Below, piece after piece: positions 55,695 to 64,000 of a stretch of DNA of 64,000 nucleotides. A program made the translations under genes and the position numbers. Numbering within the stretch: position 1 is the first letter of the stretch; each line of letters begins with the position of its first letter. This DNA comes from Sphingomonas sp. LC-1 (GTDB lineage Bacteria; Pseudomonadota; Alphaproteobacteria; Sphingomonadales; Sphingomonadaceae). The notes beneath the pieces are model-generated. The model ran no database searches. It was not told the origin of the DNA and saw nothing but the letters and a program-made list of their open reading frames with translations. Location of the stretch: contig NZ_JANZXB010000007.1 in NCBI RefSeq assembly GCF_025371035.1, forward strand, positions 124,001-188,000, in the 5' to 3' direction.

Positions 55695-57023
55695 GTGACC
55701 AGACTCCCCTTCGCCACGCTCGCACTGACCCTGCTGGCCGGTTGCGCCTATCCCTATACGCCGCCGTCGCTGTCGACGATCGGCGCCGCGACGCCGCCCG
55801 CCATGGCAGCGGTTCCGAGCTCCGGCCCCCAGCCCAGCCTCTCCCCTTCCGAAGCCCGCGCGCCGGTGACGATCCTGGTGTCGATCGACGGCTTCCGTGA
55901 CGATTATCTGGAGCGGGGTCTGACGCCCCATTTGTCGCGGCTGGCGGCGGAAGGCGTGAGCGCCACGATGCGCCCCTCCTTCCCGTCCAAGACCTTCCCC
56001 AATCACTGGACGCTGGTGACCGGTGTGGTCCCCGACCGGCATGGGATCGTCGCCAACGGCTTCACCGATACGGAGCATCCCGACGAGCGCTTCACCATGT
56101 CGTCGGAGCAGCCCTATTGGTGGAATAGCGCCGAGCCGATCTGGGTCGCGGCGGAAAAGGCAGGCATTCCGACCGCCACCATGTTCTGGCCCGGCTCCAA
56201 CGTCGCCTGGGGCGGCACCGTGCAGAACGACGGCCATCATCTGGTCACCGGCGGCACGCGCCCGCATGATTGGCAGCAGTTCAATCAGAGCGTCTCCGAC
56301 CGTCAGCGGGTGGATGCGATCATCGACTGGTTGCGTCGGCCTTCGTCCACCCGCCCCCGTTTCCTGACGCTGTATTTCGATGAGGTGGACACCGCCGGTC
56401 ATGAGGGCGGCCCCGATTCGCCAGTGGTCAATGCCGCGATCGGGAATGTCGACCAGGCGATCAGCCGATTGCTCGCCGGGTTGGCCGAACTGGGCCAGCC
56501 CGCCAATCTGGTGATCGTCGCCGATCACGGCATGGCGGCGATTTCCAGCGATCGGGTCGTGGCGCTCGACCGCTTTACCGATCCCGCCGACTATGTGCTG
56601 ATCGAGGACGGCCCCTATGCCACGCTGCGCGCGGTGCCGGGGCATGAGGCGGCGCTGGAGCGCCGTTTGCTCGGCCATCACGACCATATCGATTGCTGGC
56701 GCAAGGAACAGATTCCGGCGCGCTTCCATTATGGCCGCAACCCCCGCATCCCCCCGTATTTCTGCCTTGCCGATGCGGGGTGGACCATCAAGGCCAAGCC
56801 CCCCGAAAAGCCCTTTGCCGGTGGCACCCATGGCTATGACAATGCCGACCCCAGCATGGCGGCGCTGTTCATCGCGCAGGGTCCGGCCTTTCGTGCGGGC
56901 GTGAAACTGGCGCCGTTCGACAATGTCGATATCGCACCGCTGCTGCGCGATCTGATCGGTCTGCCGCCGGGCAAGGATCTGGACGGAACCGATTCCCCCT
57001 TCCGGCGCGTTCTGCGGCGATAA
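55695..57023 (+). CDS. NPP-type phosphodiesterase (alkaline phosphatase superfamily), lipoprotein
   Basis: A 442-residue predicted lipoprotein (lipobox LAGC, Cys17) related to ectonucleotide pyrophosphatase/phosphodiesterases. The zinc-site residues are Asp65 (SIDGFRDDYL), the nucleophile Thr100 in SKTFPNHWTLVTG, then YFDEVDTAGHEGG, VADHGM and GGTHGYDN. It would hydrolyse phosphodiesters such as nucleotides at the periplasmic face. The start is a GTG at 55695 or an ATG at 55671; the GTG gives the better signal peptide. Confidence 0.88.
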   Translation: MTRLPFATLALTLLAGCAYPYTPPSLSTIGAATPPAMAAVPSSGPQPSLSPSEARAPVTILVSIDGFRDDYLERGLTPHLSRLAAEGVSATMRPSFPSKTFPNHWTLVTGVVPDRHGIVANGFTDTEHPDERFTMSSEQPYWWNSAEPIWVAAEKAGIPTATMFWPGSNVAWGGTVQNDGHHLVTGGTRPHDWQQFNQSVSDRQRVDAIIDWLRRPSSTRPRFLTLYFDEVDTAGHEGGPDSPVVNAAIGNVDQAISRLLAGLAELGQPANLVIVADHGMAAISSDRVVALDRFTDPADYVLIEDGPYATLRAVPGHEAALERRLLGHHDHIDCWRKEQIPARFHYGRNPRIPPYFCLADAGWTIKAKPPEKPFAGGTHGYDNADPSMAALFIAQGPAFRAGVKLAPFDNVDIAPLLRDLIGLPPGKDLDGTDSPFRRVLRR

Positions 57024-57035
57024 GGGAGGACGGTC

Positions 57036-57485
57036 GTGATCTGGCTGGAGGATATGGTGGTCGGCGACGTGGCACGGTTCGGCACCTGCCATGTCGATCG
57101 CGACGAGGTGATCGCCTTTGCCGCGCGCTATGATCCCCAGCCCTTTCACCTGTCCGACGAAGCGGCGGCGGCTACCCATTTCGGGCGGCTGTCGGCCAGC
57201 GGCTGGCACACCGCGTCGATGACGATGGCGATGATCGTCGCCTATTATCGAGACATCGGCTTTCAGAGCCTGGGCTCGCCCGGCATCGACGAGCTTCGCT
57301 GGCTGAAGCCCGTCTATCCCGGCGATACGCTACGCTGCGAGACCCGCGTATTGGAAACACGCCGCTCGGCCAGCCGCCCGGACATGGGCTTCGTGGTCAG
57401 CGATCTGACGGTCTACAATCAGGACGATGTGGCGGTCATGCGCTTCCGCCCCACCGTCATGATCCGGGCGCGGCCGGCCGCCTAA
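57036..57485 (+). CDS. MaoC-family hydratase/dehydratase
   Basis: A 149-residue hot-dog-fold protein. The motif region YDPQPFHLSDEAA (catalytic Asp33/His38 type) and GWHTASMTMAM are typical of MaoC-like enoyl-CoA hydratases, followed by SPGIDELRWLKPVYPGDTL. A 12-bp gap after the phosphodiesterase gene suggests cotranscription, though a functional link is unclear. Confidence 0.9.
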   Translation: MIWLEDMVVGDVARFGTCHVDRDEVIAFAARYDPQPFHLSDEAAAATHFGRLSASGWHTASMTMAMIVAYYRDIGFQSLGSPGIDELRWLKPVYPGDTLRCETRVLETRRSASRPDMGFVVSDLTVYNQDDVAVMRFRPTVMIRARPAA

Positions 57486-57488
57486 GCC

Positions 57489-58001
57489 TCAACGGGGTCC
57501 GCGAGGACCACGCGGGCCACCCGGTCGCGGGCCGCCGCGCCAGCCGCCGGGCGTCCCGCGATTGCCGCGCCACCCTTCGGCCCGCGGCACGCCGGGCGCG
57601 GGCGCGACCGATCCGTTGCCCCGCCAGCCATTGCCCCGCCAATTGTCGCCGCGCCAGCCGCTACGACCCCAGCCACGCCACTGATCCCGGATCGGCCCGC
57701 CACGCCATGCGTTGCGCCGCCCCTCCCAGTAAGATCGCTGTCCGTCGTTCCAGCGATAGGGCCGCCGATAGCGGTCATAGACGTAGACGCCGGTGCCCGG
57801 ATAATAAAAGTCGTTATACCAGCCATAATAGGACGGCGCATATCCATAGCCGCCATAACCGCCATAATAGCCGGGACCATATCCGCCGCCGAAGCCCGAC
57901 CCGACCGATACGCCGCTATAGCCATAGCCGTCGGTGCATCCGCCCAGTGCCAGCAAACCGGCCGCCATCAGCGCGGCCCAACCCGTCTTGCCGAGGCCCA
58001 T
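57489..58001 (-). CDS. Gly/Tyr/Arg-rich lipoprotein with WRG repeats
   Basis: A 170-residue low-complexity lipoprotein. Signal peptide with lipobox ALGGC (about Cys22) is followed by a Gly/Tyr-rich stretch (about 25-65), an aromatic-rich middle (YNDFYYPGTGVYVYDRYRRP), and a C-terminal tail of WRG/WRGNG/RGG-like repeats ending GGPRGPRGPR. The family is unknown; similar proteins occur widely in sphingomonads. Expected to be surface or periplasm exposed. The ATG has GAGCGAGG upstream. Convergent with the MaoC gene, gap 3 bp. Confidence 0.72.
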   Translation of the reverse strand: MGLGKTGWAALMAAGLLALGGCTDGYGYSGVSVGSGFGGGYGPGYYGGYGGYGYAPSYYGWYNDFYYPGTGVYVYDRYRRPYRWNDGQRSYWEGRRNAWRGGPIRDQWRGWGRSGWRGDNWRGNGWRGNGSVAPAPGVPRAEGWRGNRGTPGGWRGGPRPGGPRGPRGPR

Positions 58002-58326
58002 CCTCGCTCTCCATATCCCCTGGCCATATCCCTGGCCTGTCGCCATGCGGGTGCGGCAGGGGTCCGTCATCCGCGTCGATCGACGATCAACCCGCCGCGT
58101 CGCGCCATGGTTCCTGCGCCGCAGCGCATGCATATCCCCTGAACGGGCGGAGCGCTCCCGCAGACGGGCCCAAAGGGGATTGGCAAAGCAGGTCAAGCAA
58201 GGCTAACCTGAAACACCGTTCATCAAGGACGGACCAGTTGAGAGGGCGGCGCATGACCGGGACAATCCGGCACGACCGTCACGGCGTATCGTTTGCGGAC
58301 GCGAACCAGGTGGAGGGACAGGACGA

Positions 58327-58911
58327 ATGGCGATGACGGAGAACACCGTACCCCCCGGCGAGGCGCCGGAGCCATTCGAGGAAGAGGTCCATGATCCCCG
58401 CCGCCGCGACTTCATCAACATCGCCGCCGTGTCCTTTGCGGGCGTGGGTGCACTGGCCATCGTCCTGCCGCTGATCAACCAGATGAACCCCTCGGCCGAC
58501 GTGCTCGCGCAGTCGACGACCGAGGTCGACCTGTCCAAGATCGAACCCGGCCAGGCGATCAAGACCAGTTTCCGCAAGCAGCCGCTGTTCGTCCGCAACC
58601 TGACGCCCAAGGAAATCGCCGAGGCGGACGCCGTGCCGCTGTCCGACCTACGCGATCCCCAGACGCTGGAGGAACGGACCAAGCCGGGCAAGAAGAACTG
58701 GCTGATCACGCTGGGCGTCTGCACCCATCTGGGCTGCGTGCCGCTTGGCGCGGGCGAAGGTGAGAATAAGGGCCCCTATGGCGGCTATTTCTGCCCCTGC
58801 CACGGATCGGCCTATGACACCGCCGCCCGCATTCGCAAGGGTCCGGCGCCGAAGAACCTGTTCGTGCCCGACTATAACTTCAACTCCGACACCGTCGTCA
58901 CGGTCGGCTAA
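58327..58911 (+). CDS. petA: Ubiquinol-cytochrome c reductase iron-sulfur (Rieske) subunit
   Basis: A 194-residue subunit of the bc1 complex. The twin-arginine-like DPRRRDFINIAAV leads into a membrane anchor (about 32-50). The 2Fe-2S ligands are Cys132/His134 (CTHLGC) and Cys156/His159 (CPCHG), with disulfide Cys137/Cys158. It is first of petABC; the gap upstream (58002-58326) probably holds the operon promoter and no further gene. Confidence 0.97.
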   Translation: MAMTENTVPPGEAPEPFEEEVHDPRRRDFINIAAVSFAGVGALAIVLPLINQMNPSADVLAQSTTEVDLSKIEPGQAIKTSFRKQPLFVRNLTPKEIAEADAVPLSDLRDPQTLEERTKPGKKNWLITLGVCTHLGCVPLGAGEGENKGPYGGYFCPCHGSAYDTAARIRKGPAPKNLFVPDYNFNSDTVVTVG

Positions 58912-58929
58912 AGGGAGAGGATCGACACC

Positions 58930-60213
58930 ATGAGCTTTCCCTGGGCCAAGCATTACCAACCCAAGCAGCCGGTCATGCGCTGGCTGGACGAGAAGCTGCC
59001 GCTGCCGCGCCTCGTCTATAATGCGGTGGGGGCCGGGTATCCGGTGCCGCGCAACCTCAACTATTTCTGGAATTTCGGCGTGCTGGCGGGGGCCGCGCTC
59101 GCCATTCAGATCATCACCGGCGTGGTGCTGGCGATGCATTATGCCGCCAATGCGGGTGTCGCCTTCGACTCGGTCGAGGGGATCATGCGCGACGTGAACG
59201 CCGGCTGGTTCCTGCGCTATGCCCACGCCAATGGCGCGTCGATGTTCTTCATCGTCGTCTACACCCATATCTTCCGCGGCCTCTATTACGGGTCCTACAA
59301 GGCCCCGCGCGAGATGGTGTGGCTGCTCGGCGTGGTCATCTTCCTCCTGATGATGGCGACCGCCTTCATGGGCTATGTGCTGCCCTGGGGGCAGATGAGC
59401 TTCTGGGGCGCGCAGGTCATCACCGGCTTCTTCTCGGCGATCCCGCTGGTCGGCGACACCATCCGCATCTGGCTGCTCGGCGGTTTCGCGCCGGACAATG
59501 CCGCGCTCAACCGCTTCTTCTCGCTCCATTATCTGCTGCCCTTCGTGATTGCGGGCGTCATCATCCTGCACATCTGGGCGTTGCACATTCCGGGGTCGAA
59601 CAACCCGACCGGCGTCGATGTGAAGGGCGAGCAGGATACGGTGCCCTTCCACCCCTATTACACCGCCAAGGATGCGGTGGGGCTGGGCGTCTTCCTGCTG
59701 GTCTTTGCGGGGCTGTTGTTCTTCTTCCCCAATTATCTGGGCCATCCGGACAATTACATTCCGGCCAACCCACTCTCGACCCCTGCGCATATCGTGCCCG
59801 AATGGTATTTCTGGCCCTTCTACGCGATCCTGCGCGCCTTCACCGCCGACTTCATCCTGCCCGCCAAGCTGTGGGGCGTGCTGGCGATGTTCGGTTCGAT
59901 CCTGCTGCTGTTCTTCCTCCCCTGGCTCGACAGCTCGCCGGTGCGGTCGAGCAATTTCCGGCCCAAGGCGCGGGTCGCCTTCTGGGTGCTGGTGGCGGAC
60001 GTGCTGCTGCTCGGCTGGTGCGGGGGATCGCCCGCGACGCCCTTCTTCATCATCCTCAGCCAGATCACCGCGGCCTATTATTTCCTCCATTTCCTGGTGA
60101 TCCTGCCCTGGATCGCGCGGACGGAGCGGCCCGCCCCGCTGCCCCATTCGATCACCGAGGCGGTGCTGGCCAAACATGGCGGCACGGCACCGACCAAGTC
60201 GGCCCTGGCCTGA
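58930..60213 (+). CDS. petB: Cytochrome b of the bc1 complex
   Basis: A 427-residue inner-membrane protein with eight helices and two b-type hemes at the Qo and Qi sites. It has [18 protein letters not shown], the [17 protein letters not shown] segment, the PEWYF motif of the Qo site ([16 protein letters not shown]), and heme-ligating histidines in [16 protein letters not shown] and [12 protein letters not shown]-type regions. Second gene of petABC; GGGAGAGGA upstream. Confidence 0.97.
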   Translation: MSFPWAKHYQPKQPVMRWLDEKLPLPRLVYNAVGAGYPVPRNLNYFWNFGVLAGAALAIQIITGVVLAMHYAANAGVAFDSVEGIMRDVNAGWFLRYAHANGASMFFIVVYTHIFRGLYYGSYKAPREMVWLLGVVIFLLMMATAFMGYVLPWGQMSFWGAQVITGFFSAIPLVGDTIRIWLLGGFAPDNAALNRFFSLHYLLPFVIAGVIILHIWALHIPGSNNPTGVDVKGEQDTVPFHPYYTAKDAVGLGVFLLVFAGLLFFFPNYLGHPDNYIPANPLSTPAHIVPEWYFWPFYAILRAFTADFILPAKLWGVLAMFGSILLLFFLPWLDSSPVRSSNFRPKARVAFWVLVADVLLLGWCGGSPATPFFIILSQITAAYYFLHFLVILPWIARTERPAPLPHSITEAVLAKHGGTAPTKSALA

Positions 60214-60243
60214 CGCGAACCGATAAGAGAGGATTCTGACGAC

Positions 60244-61092
60244 ATGGTTCGTGGCATCGCATTCCTGGTCGGCGCGGCCTTCACCCTGGTCCTGGCGATC
60301 GCGCTGTGGGGCAGCGTCTCGGGGCTCGTCTCCGACCCGCCCGCGCCGACCGCCGAGGAGGAGTTCCACCTTCACCCGAAACCCGCGCATCTGGCCTCGG
60401 ACGGTATTCTGGGCCGGTTCGACCGTCGCCAGCTCCAGCGCGGTTTCCAGGTCTATAAGGAGGTCTGCGCGGCCTGCCACTCGCTGCGGCTGGTGGCGTT
60501 CCGCGACCTGAAGGATCTGGGCTATAGCGAACCCGAGGTGAAGGCGATCGCCAACCAGTGGGTGATCGAACAGCCCAGCATCAACCCGGAAACGGGCGAG
60601 GCGACGACCCGCAAGAATGTGCCGGCCGACCGCTTCCCCTCGCCCTTCGCCAACGAGGTCGCGGCGCGTGCGGCGAACAACAACGCGCTGCCGCCCGACC
60701 TGTCGCTGATGACCAAGGCCCGGCATGACGGCACCAATTACGTCTATTCGCTGATCGGCCCCGATGCCTATCGCAACCAGCCCGCCGAATTGCTGCGCAA
60801 ATTCCCCGATGCCAAGACGCCGACGGGGCTGCACTACAACCCCTATTTCGCAAACCTCAACATCGCGATGCCGCCGCCGCTGACCCAGGACGGGCAGGTG
60901 CAATATACTGACGGCACGCTGGCCACCCGCGACCAGATGGCGAAGGACGTCGCCGCCTTCCTGACCTGGACCGCCGAACCCAGGTTGGGATCGCGGCACG
61001 CGGCCGGGATCGGGGCGGTGATCTTCATCTTGATCTTCTGCTTCCTGGCCTGGGGCGCGTATCAGAATGTCTGGCGCGACGTGAAACATTGA
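60244..61092 (+). CDS. petC: Cytochrome c1 of the bc1 complex
   Basis: A 282-residue subunit that passes electrons to soluble cytochrome c. The N-terminal signal/anchor is followed by the heme-c motif CAACH (75-79), an axial Met candidate in NIAMPPPLTQDGQ, and a C-terminal membrane anchor (about 256-275: GAVIFILIFCFLAWGAY). GAGAGG upstream; last of petABC, followed by a terminator. Confidence 0.97.
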   Translation: MVRGIAFLVGAAFTLVLAIALWGSVSGLVSDPPAPTAEEEFHLHPKPAHLASDGILGRFDRRQLQRGFQVYKEVCAACHSLRLVAFRDLKDLGYSEPEVKAIANQWVIEQPSINPETGEATTRKNVPADRFPSPFANEVAARAANNNALPPDLSLMTKARHDGTNYVYSLIGPDAYRNQPAELLRKFPDAKTPTGLHYNPYFANLNIAMPPPLTQDGQVQYTDGTLATRDQMAKDVAAFLTWTAEPRLGSRHAAGIGAVIFILIFCFLAWGAYQNVWRDVKH

Positions 61093-61118
61093 GGCCGGAT
61101 TTGAGCATGTGAGGGACC

Positions 61119-61152
61119 GGGGCGGTTTTCCGAGGGGAAGCCGCCCTTTTTA
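61119..61152 (+). terminator. Rho-independent terminator of petABC
   Basis: GGGCGG...TTTTCC paired with GGGAAG...CCGCCC and followed by TTTTTAT, starting 27 nt after the petC stop. Confidence 0.85.
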
Positions 61153-61170
61153 TCGTAAGGAGCGTTCCCT

Positions 61171-61279
61171 GCCTTCGTTCGGTCCGAGCTGCGGTCGAAG
61201 GCCACGCCCCTCACGCTCCACCGCCCCCTCGAGACAGGAACTCCTTTAGCCTTCGACTGGGCACAGGCTGAACGGAGGG
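61171..61279. repeat. Dispersed REP-like repeat, family B (copy 4)
   Basis: Degenerate pair: CTTCGTTCGGTCCGAGCTGC and CTTCGACTGGGCACAGGCTG followed by AACGGAGG. The arms are more diverged than in copies 1 and 2. It lies between the petABC terminator and apt. Confidence 0.55.
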
Positions 61280-61329
61280 TTGGACTGCCCCCCTTTACCC
61301 CTGCCCGCCGCAAGCCCATGAGGCCCCGC

Positions 61330-61866
61330 ATGAACGCCCATGACGATCTGAAAGCCCTGATCCGCACCATCCCGGACTTCCCCAAGCCCGGCATCCAGTT
61401 CCGCGACATCACCCCCCTGCTGCTCGACCCGACAGGTTTCGCACAGACTATCGAGCGGATGGCCGCGGCAACGCGCGGTCCCGTGGACCTGATCGCAGGG
61501 GTCGAGGCGCGTGGGTTCCTGTTCGCCGCCGCGCTGGCCGTGCCGTTGAACGCGGGCGTGCTGCTGATCCGCAAGGACGGCAAGCTGCCCGGCGCCACCA
61601 TCGCGGAGGATTATGCGCTGGAATATGGCCAGGACCGGATCGTGATGCACGAGGACGCCTTGGTCCCCGGCGCCCGCATCTTGCTGGTCGACGACCTGAT
61701 CGCCACGGGCGGTACCGCCCGCGCCGCGCTCCGGCTGCTGCGCAAGGCGGGCGGCGTGGTCAGCCAGGCTCACTTCCTGCTCGACCTCCCTGATCTGGGC
61801 GGTGCGGAGGCGTTGCGCGCCGAGGGGATCATGGTCGATTCGCTGATCGCCTTTCCGGGTCACTGA
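61330..61866 (+). CDS. apt: Adenine phosphoribosyltransferase
   Basis: A 178-residue purine-salvage enzyme converting adenine and PRPP to AMP. It shows IPDFPKPGIQFRDITPLL, GVEARGFLFAAALA and the PRPP motif LLVDDLIATGGTA. The ATG at 61330 has GAGG at 6 nt; an ATG at 61318 is also possible. Its stop overlaps the trmL start by one base; trmL, hemF and a GNAT gene follow on the same strand. Confidence 0.96.
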   Translation: MNAHDDLKALIRTIPDFPKPGIQFRDITPLLLDPTGFAQTIERMAAATRGPVDLIAGVEARGFLFAAALAVPLNAGVLLIRKDGKLPGATIAEDYALEYGQDRIVMHEDALVPGARILLVDDLIATGGTARAALRLLRKAGGVVSQAHFLLDLPDLGGAEALRAEGIMVDSLIAFPGH

Positions 61867-62321
61867 TGCGGCTCGCGCTTTATGAGCCTGACATTGCGGG
61901 GAATGTCGGCACGCTGATCCGCACCGCCACCTGTTTCGGCGTGGCCGTGGACCTGATCGAGCCAATGGGCTTTCCCTATTCGGACCGGGCGCTGGCACGG
62001 TCGGCGATGGACTATGCGGCAATGGCGCAGGTGGTCCGCCACGCCGATTGGAGCGATTTTCGCGCGGCGACGCCGGGCCGGATCGTGCTGGCGACGACGC
62101 TGGGAGCCGTGCCGCTTCCCGAGATGACGTTCCGGCCCGATGATGTGATCCTGCTCGGCTCGGAAGGCGCCGGGGTGCCGCGCGCGGTGCACGACGCGGC
62201 CGATATCCGGGTCCGCGTGCCGATGCGCGACGGCGTCCGCTCGCTCAACGTCGCGATCACCGGCGGTATTTTGCTCGCGGAGGCGCGCCGCCAGACGGGG
62301 TGGGACAATATCGCGGGTTGA
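61866..62321 (+). CDS. trmL: tRNA (cytidine(34)-2'-O)-methyltransferase TrmL
   Basis: A 151-residue SPOUT methyltransferase modifying the wobble base of leucine tRNAs. It has the family start ALYEPDIAGNVGTLIRTA, then LGSEGAGVPRAVHD and the knot motif VRVPMRDGVRSLNVAIT. Length is standard. Its ATG shares a base with the apt stop codon. Confidence 0.96.
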   Translation: MRLALYEPDIAGNVGTLIRTATCFGVAVDLIEPMGFPYSDRALARSAMDYAAMAQVVRHADWSDFRAATPGRIVLATTLGAVPLPEMTFRPDDVILLGSEGAGVPRAVHDAADIRVRVPMRDGVRSLNVAITGGILLAEARRQTGWDNIAG

Positions 62322-62356
62322 CCCCCCGCCCCGCCCATGGCCAGAACCACCGCGTG

Positions 62357-63217
62357 ATGACCAGCCGCACCCCCGATATTGCCCTCGACGCCGAGCAGGA
62401 TGCCGCCCGCCAGTGGTTCGAGTCCCTGCGCGACCGGATCTGCGCCGAGTTCGAAGCCATTGAGCGAGAGGCCGGATCGGACGCCGCCTTCGCCTATACC
62501 GCCTGGGACCGTGTCGACCCCAGCGGGGAAGCCGGTGGCGGCGGGGTGCGCGGCGTGATGAAGGGCCGCGTCTTCGAAAAGGTCGGGGTCAATGTCTCGA
62601 CGGTCGGCGGCACGTTCGAGGGGCCGTTCGCCAAGACGATCCACGGCGCGGGCGACGATCCGCGTTTCGTCGCCACGGGGATCAGCCTGGTCGCGCATAT
62701 GGCGAACCCGCATGTGCCCGCCGTGCATATGAACACCCGCTTCCTGACCACGACCAAGCGCTGGTTCGGCGGCGGCGCCGACCTCAACCCTCCCCTGCCG
62801 ATCGCGGAGGATACCGAGGATTTCCACGCGCGCCTGAAGGCGGCATGCGACGCGCATGATCCGGGCCACTATCCCCGCTTCAAGGCATGGGCGGACGAGT
62901 ATTTCTACATCCCCCACCGCCAGGTCCATCGTGGCGTCGGCGGCATCTTCTACGATCATCTGGAACGCGATTTCGAGGGTGACTTCGCCTTCACCCGCGA
63001 TGTCGGCGAGGCGTTTCTCGATATCTTCCCGCGCATCGTCCGGCGGCGCATGGGCCTGCCCTTTACCGAGGCGGACCGCGCGGCGATGCTGGCCTGGCGG
63101 GGGCGTTATGCCGAATTCAACCTGGTCTATGACCGGGGCACGCTCTTCGGGCTCAAGACCGGCGGCAATATCGACGCCATCCTGATGAGCCTGCCCCCGC
63201 TCGCGACCTGGGAGTAA
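62357..63217 (+). CDS. hemF: Oxygen-dependent coproporphyrinogen III oxidase
   Basis: A 286-residue enzyme that makes protoporphyrinogen IX from coproporphyrinogen III in heme synthesis. Family features include GGGGVRGVMKGRVFEKVGVN, VHMNTRFLTT, WFGGGADLNP, GVGGIFYDHLE and the late YDRGTLFGLKTGGNIDAILMS. Length is normal. The ATG at 62357 is preferred over the frame start upstream, which overlaps trmL. Confidence 0.97.
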   Translation: MTSRTPDIALDAEQDAARQWFESLRDRICAEFEAIEREAGSDAAFAYTAWDRVDPSGEAGGGGVRGVMKGRVFEKVGVNVSTVGGTFEGPFAKTIHGAGDDPRFVATGISLVAHMANPHVPAVHMNTRFLTTTKRWFGGGADLNPPLPIAEDTEDFHARLKAACDAHDPGHYPRFKAWADEYFYIPHRQVHRGVGGIFYDHLERDFEGDFAFTRDVGEAFLDIFPRIVRRRMGLPFTEADRAAMLAWRGRYAEFNLVYDRGTLFGLKTGGNIDAILMSLPPLATWE

Positions 63218-63222
63218 AAGCC

Positions 63223-63816
63223 ATGGCGCTGATCCCCGTCGATCCAGGCGAAGTCGCGACCATCGTCACCACGCTCGAAATGCGCGAGCGGCCGCGCCCG
63301 CGCCCCCTGCCCGAGGCGCCCCTGAGCCTGGTCGCCTGGGTCCAGCCCGATCCCGCCAAATATCGGACGCTGTTCGCGCGCGTCGGTGCCCCTTGGCTGT
63401 GGTTTTCGCGGCTGGTGATGAGCGACGAGACGCTGACCGCGATCATCCATGACCCCGCCGTCTCGGTCTTTGCCGTGGTCGACCGGGCAGGGATCGAGGT
63501 GGGCCTGCTCGAACTCGACCACCGCCAGACGGGCGAATGCGAGATCGCCTATTTCGGGCTGATCCCCGAACTGGCCGGGCGAGGCCATGGCCGCTGGCTG
63601 ATGGCGCAGGCCCTGATGCGCGCCTGGACCGCGGCGGTCGAGCGGGTATGGGTGCATACCTGTACGCTCGACCATCCCGCCGCGCTCGGTTTCTACCGGC
63701 GGCAGGGCTTCACCGCCATCGGCCGGGCGATCGAGACGTTTTCGGACCCCCGCGACCTGGGCCTGCTGCCCCAGGACGCCGCGCCGCAAATCCCCCGGCT
63801 TAGAGCTGTCGATTGA
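63223..63816 (+). CDS. GNAT-family N-acetyltransferase
   Basis: A 197-residue protein. The acetyl-CoA motif A lies in IAYFGLIPELAGRGHGRWLMAQAL and the C-terminal VWVHTCTLDHPAALGFYRRQGF segment completes the GNAT fold. Substrate unknown. It starts 5 nt after hemF, so it is probably cotranscribed with apt-trmL-hemF. Its 3' end overlaps the convergent gene on the minus strand by 17 bp. Confidence 0.9.
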   Translation: MALIPVDPGEVATIVTTLEMRERPRPRPLPEAPLSLVAWVQPDPAKYRTLFARVGAPWLWFSRLVMSDETLTAIIHDPAVSVFAVVDRAGIEVGLLELDHRQTGECEIAYFGLIPELAGRGHGRWLMAQALMRAWTAAVERVWVHTCTLDHPAALGFYRRQGFTAIGRAIETFSDPRDLGLLPQDAAPQIPRLRAVD

Positions 63817-64000
63817 CCAGCCGGCGATAGGCGGCCACCGCGATCAGCGCCTGCGCCAGGCCCGCCGCCATGGCGACCGCCGCCGCCCCCGCCTGAAGCA
63901 GCGCGATCGCCACCGGATTGCCCGGACCATCGCCCTTGGAAAGATCGATCATCGTCAGAAAGGGCTGTGTCGCGATCATCCCGCCCAGATAGGTGCAGGA
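63800..64000 (-). CDS. Partial hydrophobic membrane protein (3' end only)
   Basis: The last 66 codons of a gene running off the right edge, read on the minus strand and ending with TAA. The frame is open from the edge and rich in Ala/Gly/Leu with two likely helices separated by a short polar loop (SKGDGPGNP); the C terminus is basic (YRRLVNRQL). I do not recognise the family. The 17-bp overlap with the convergent acetyltransferase gene is compatible with a genuine gene. Confidence 0.6.
   Translation of the reverse strand, partial: SCTYLGGMIATQPFLTMIDLSKGDGPGNPVAIALLQAGAAAVAMAAGLAQALIAVAAYRRLVNRQL

Overview
The window reads as a chromosomal segment of a sphingomonad (order Sphingomonadales, probably Sphingomonas or a close relative). 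Evidence: high GC and strong GC3 bias, a GcrA cell-cycle regulator, an ATP synthase F0 operon with duplicated b/b' subunits separated from any F1 genes, an Oar-type TonB-dependent receptor, and short palindromic repeat families scattered between genes. Almost everything is vertically inherited core genome. I see no prophage, insertion sequence, CRISPR array or secondary-metabolite cluster.

Layout. 1-3.7 kb: tRNA-Pro(GGG) with its promoter, then yajC-secD-secF and an Mth938-like gene. 3.8-8.8 kb: a GT4 glycosyltransferase, a lipoprotein S41 protease, mannose-6-phosphate isomerase and bamD. 8.9-13.1 kb: recN, a small orphan gene and ligA. 13.1-18.8 kb: a large carboxypeptidase-regulatory-domain TonB-dependent receptor followed by a LytS/LytTR two-component pair. 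18.9-23.1 kb: queC-queE behind a structured leader, an orphan ABC-2 permease, gcrA and an outer-membrane barrel. 23.3-32.5 kb: parE, a TonB-C-like periplasmic protein, argD-argF, hslO, and the overlapping operon metZ-apaG-lysR. 32.5-39.4 kb: small lipoprotein, GH35 beta-galactosidase with a GntR-type operator upstream, protein O-mannosyltransferase, GT2-GtrA fusion, leuB, recO. 39.5-43.7 kb: a lower-GC double aspartyl-protease/PDZ gene, uvrC, an SMR transporter and repeats. 43.7-46.4 kb: atpI-B-E-F'-F. 46.5-50.3 kb: ydbH-ynbE-ydbL. 50.4-57.5 kb: radC, a glycosyltransferase-like gene, pth, an Fe/2OG-oxygenase-like gene, ychF, a BLUF photoreceptor, an NPP-type phosphodiesterase and a MaoC protein. 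57.5-64 kb: a Gly/Tyr-rich lipoprotein, petABC (bc1 complex), apt-trmL-hemF-GNAT, and the 3' end of a membrane protein.

Functional themes. Envelope biogenesis is prominent: Sec accessory factors, BamD, the YdbH/YnbE lipid-transport bridge, TonB receptor, lipoproteins and glycosyltransferases. Energy generation is represented by the F0 sector and the bc1 complex, and genome maintenance by recN, ligA, recO, uvrC, radC and parE.

The most interesting unexplained items are the structured RNA-like leader upstream of queC, a plus-strand terminator without an upstream gene next to the low-GC aspartyl-protease gene, palindromic operator candidates upstream of the TonB receptor and of the beta-galactosidase, and two families of dispersed inverted repeats. 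I did not find a convincing wholly new multi-gene system. Motif and family assignments come from reading the sequence; no database search was run.
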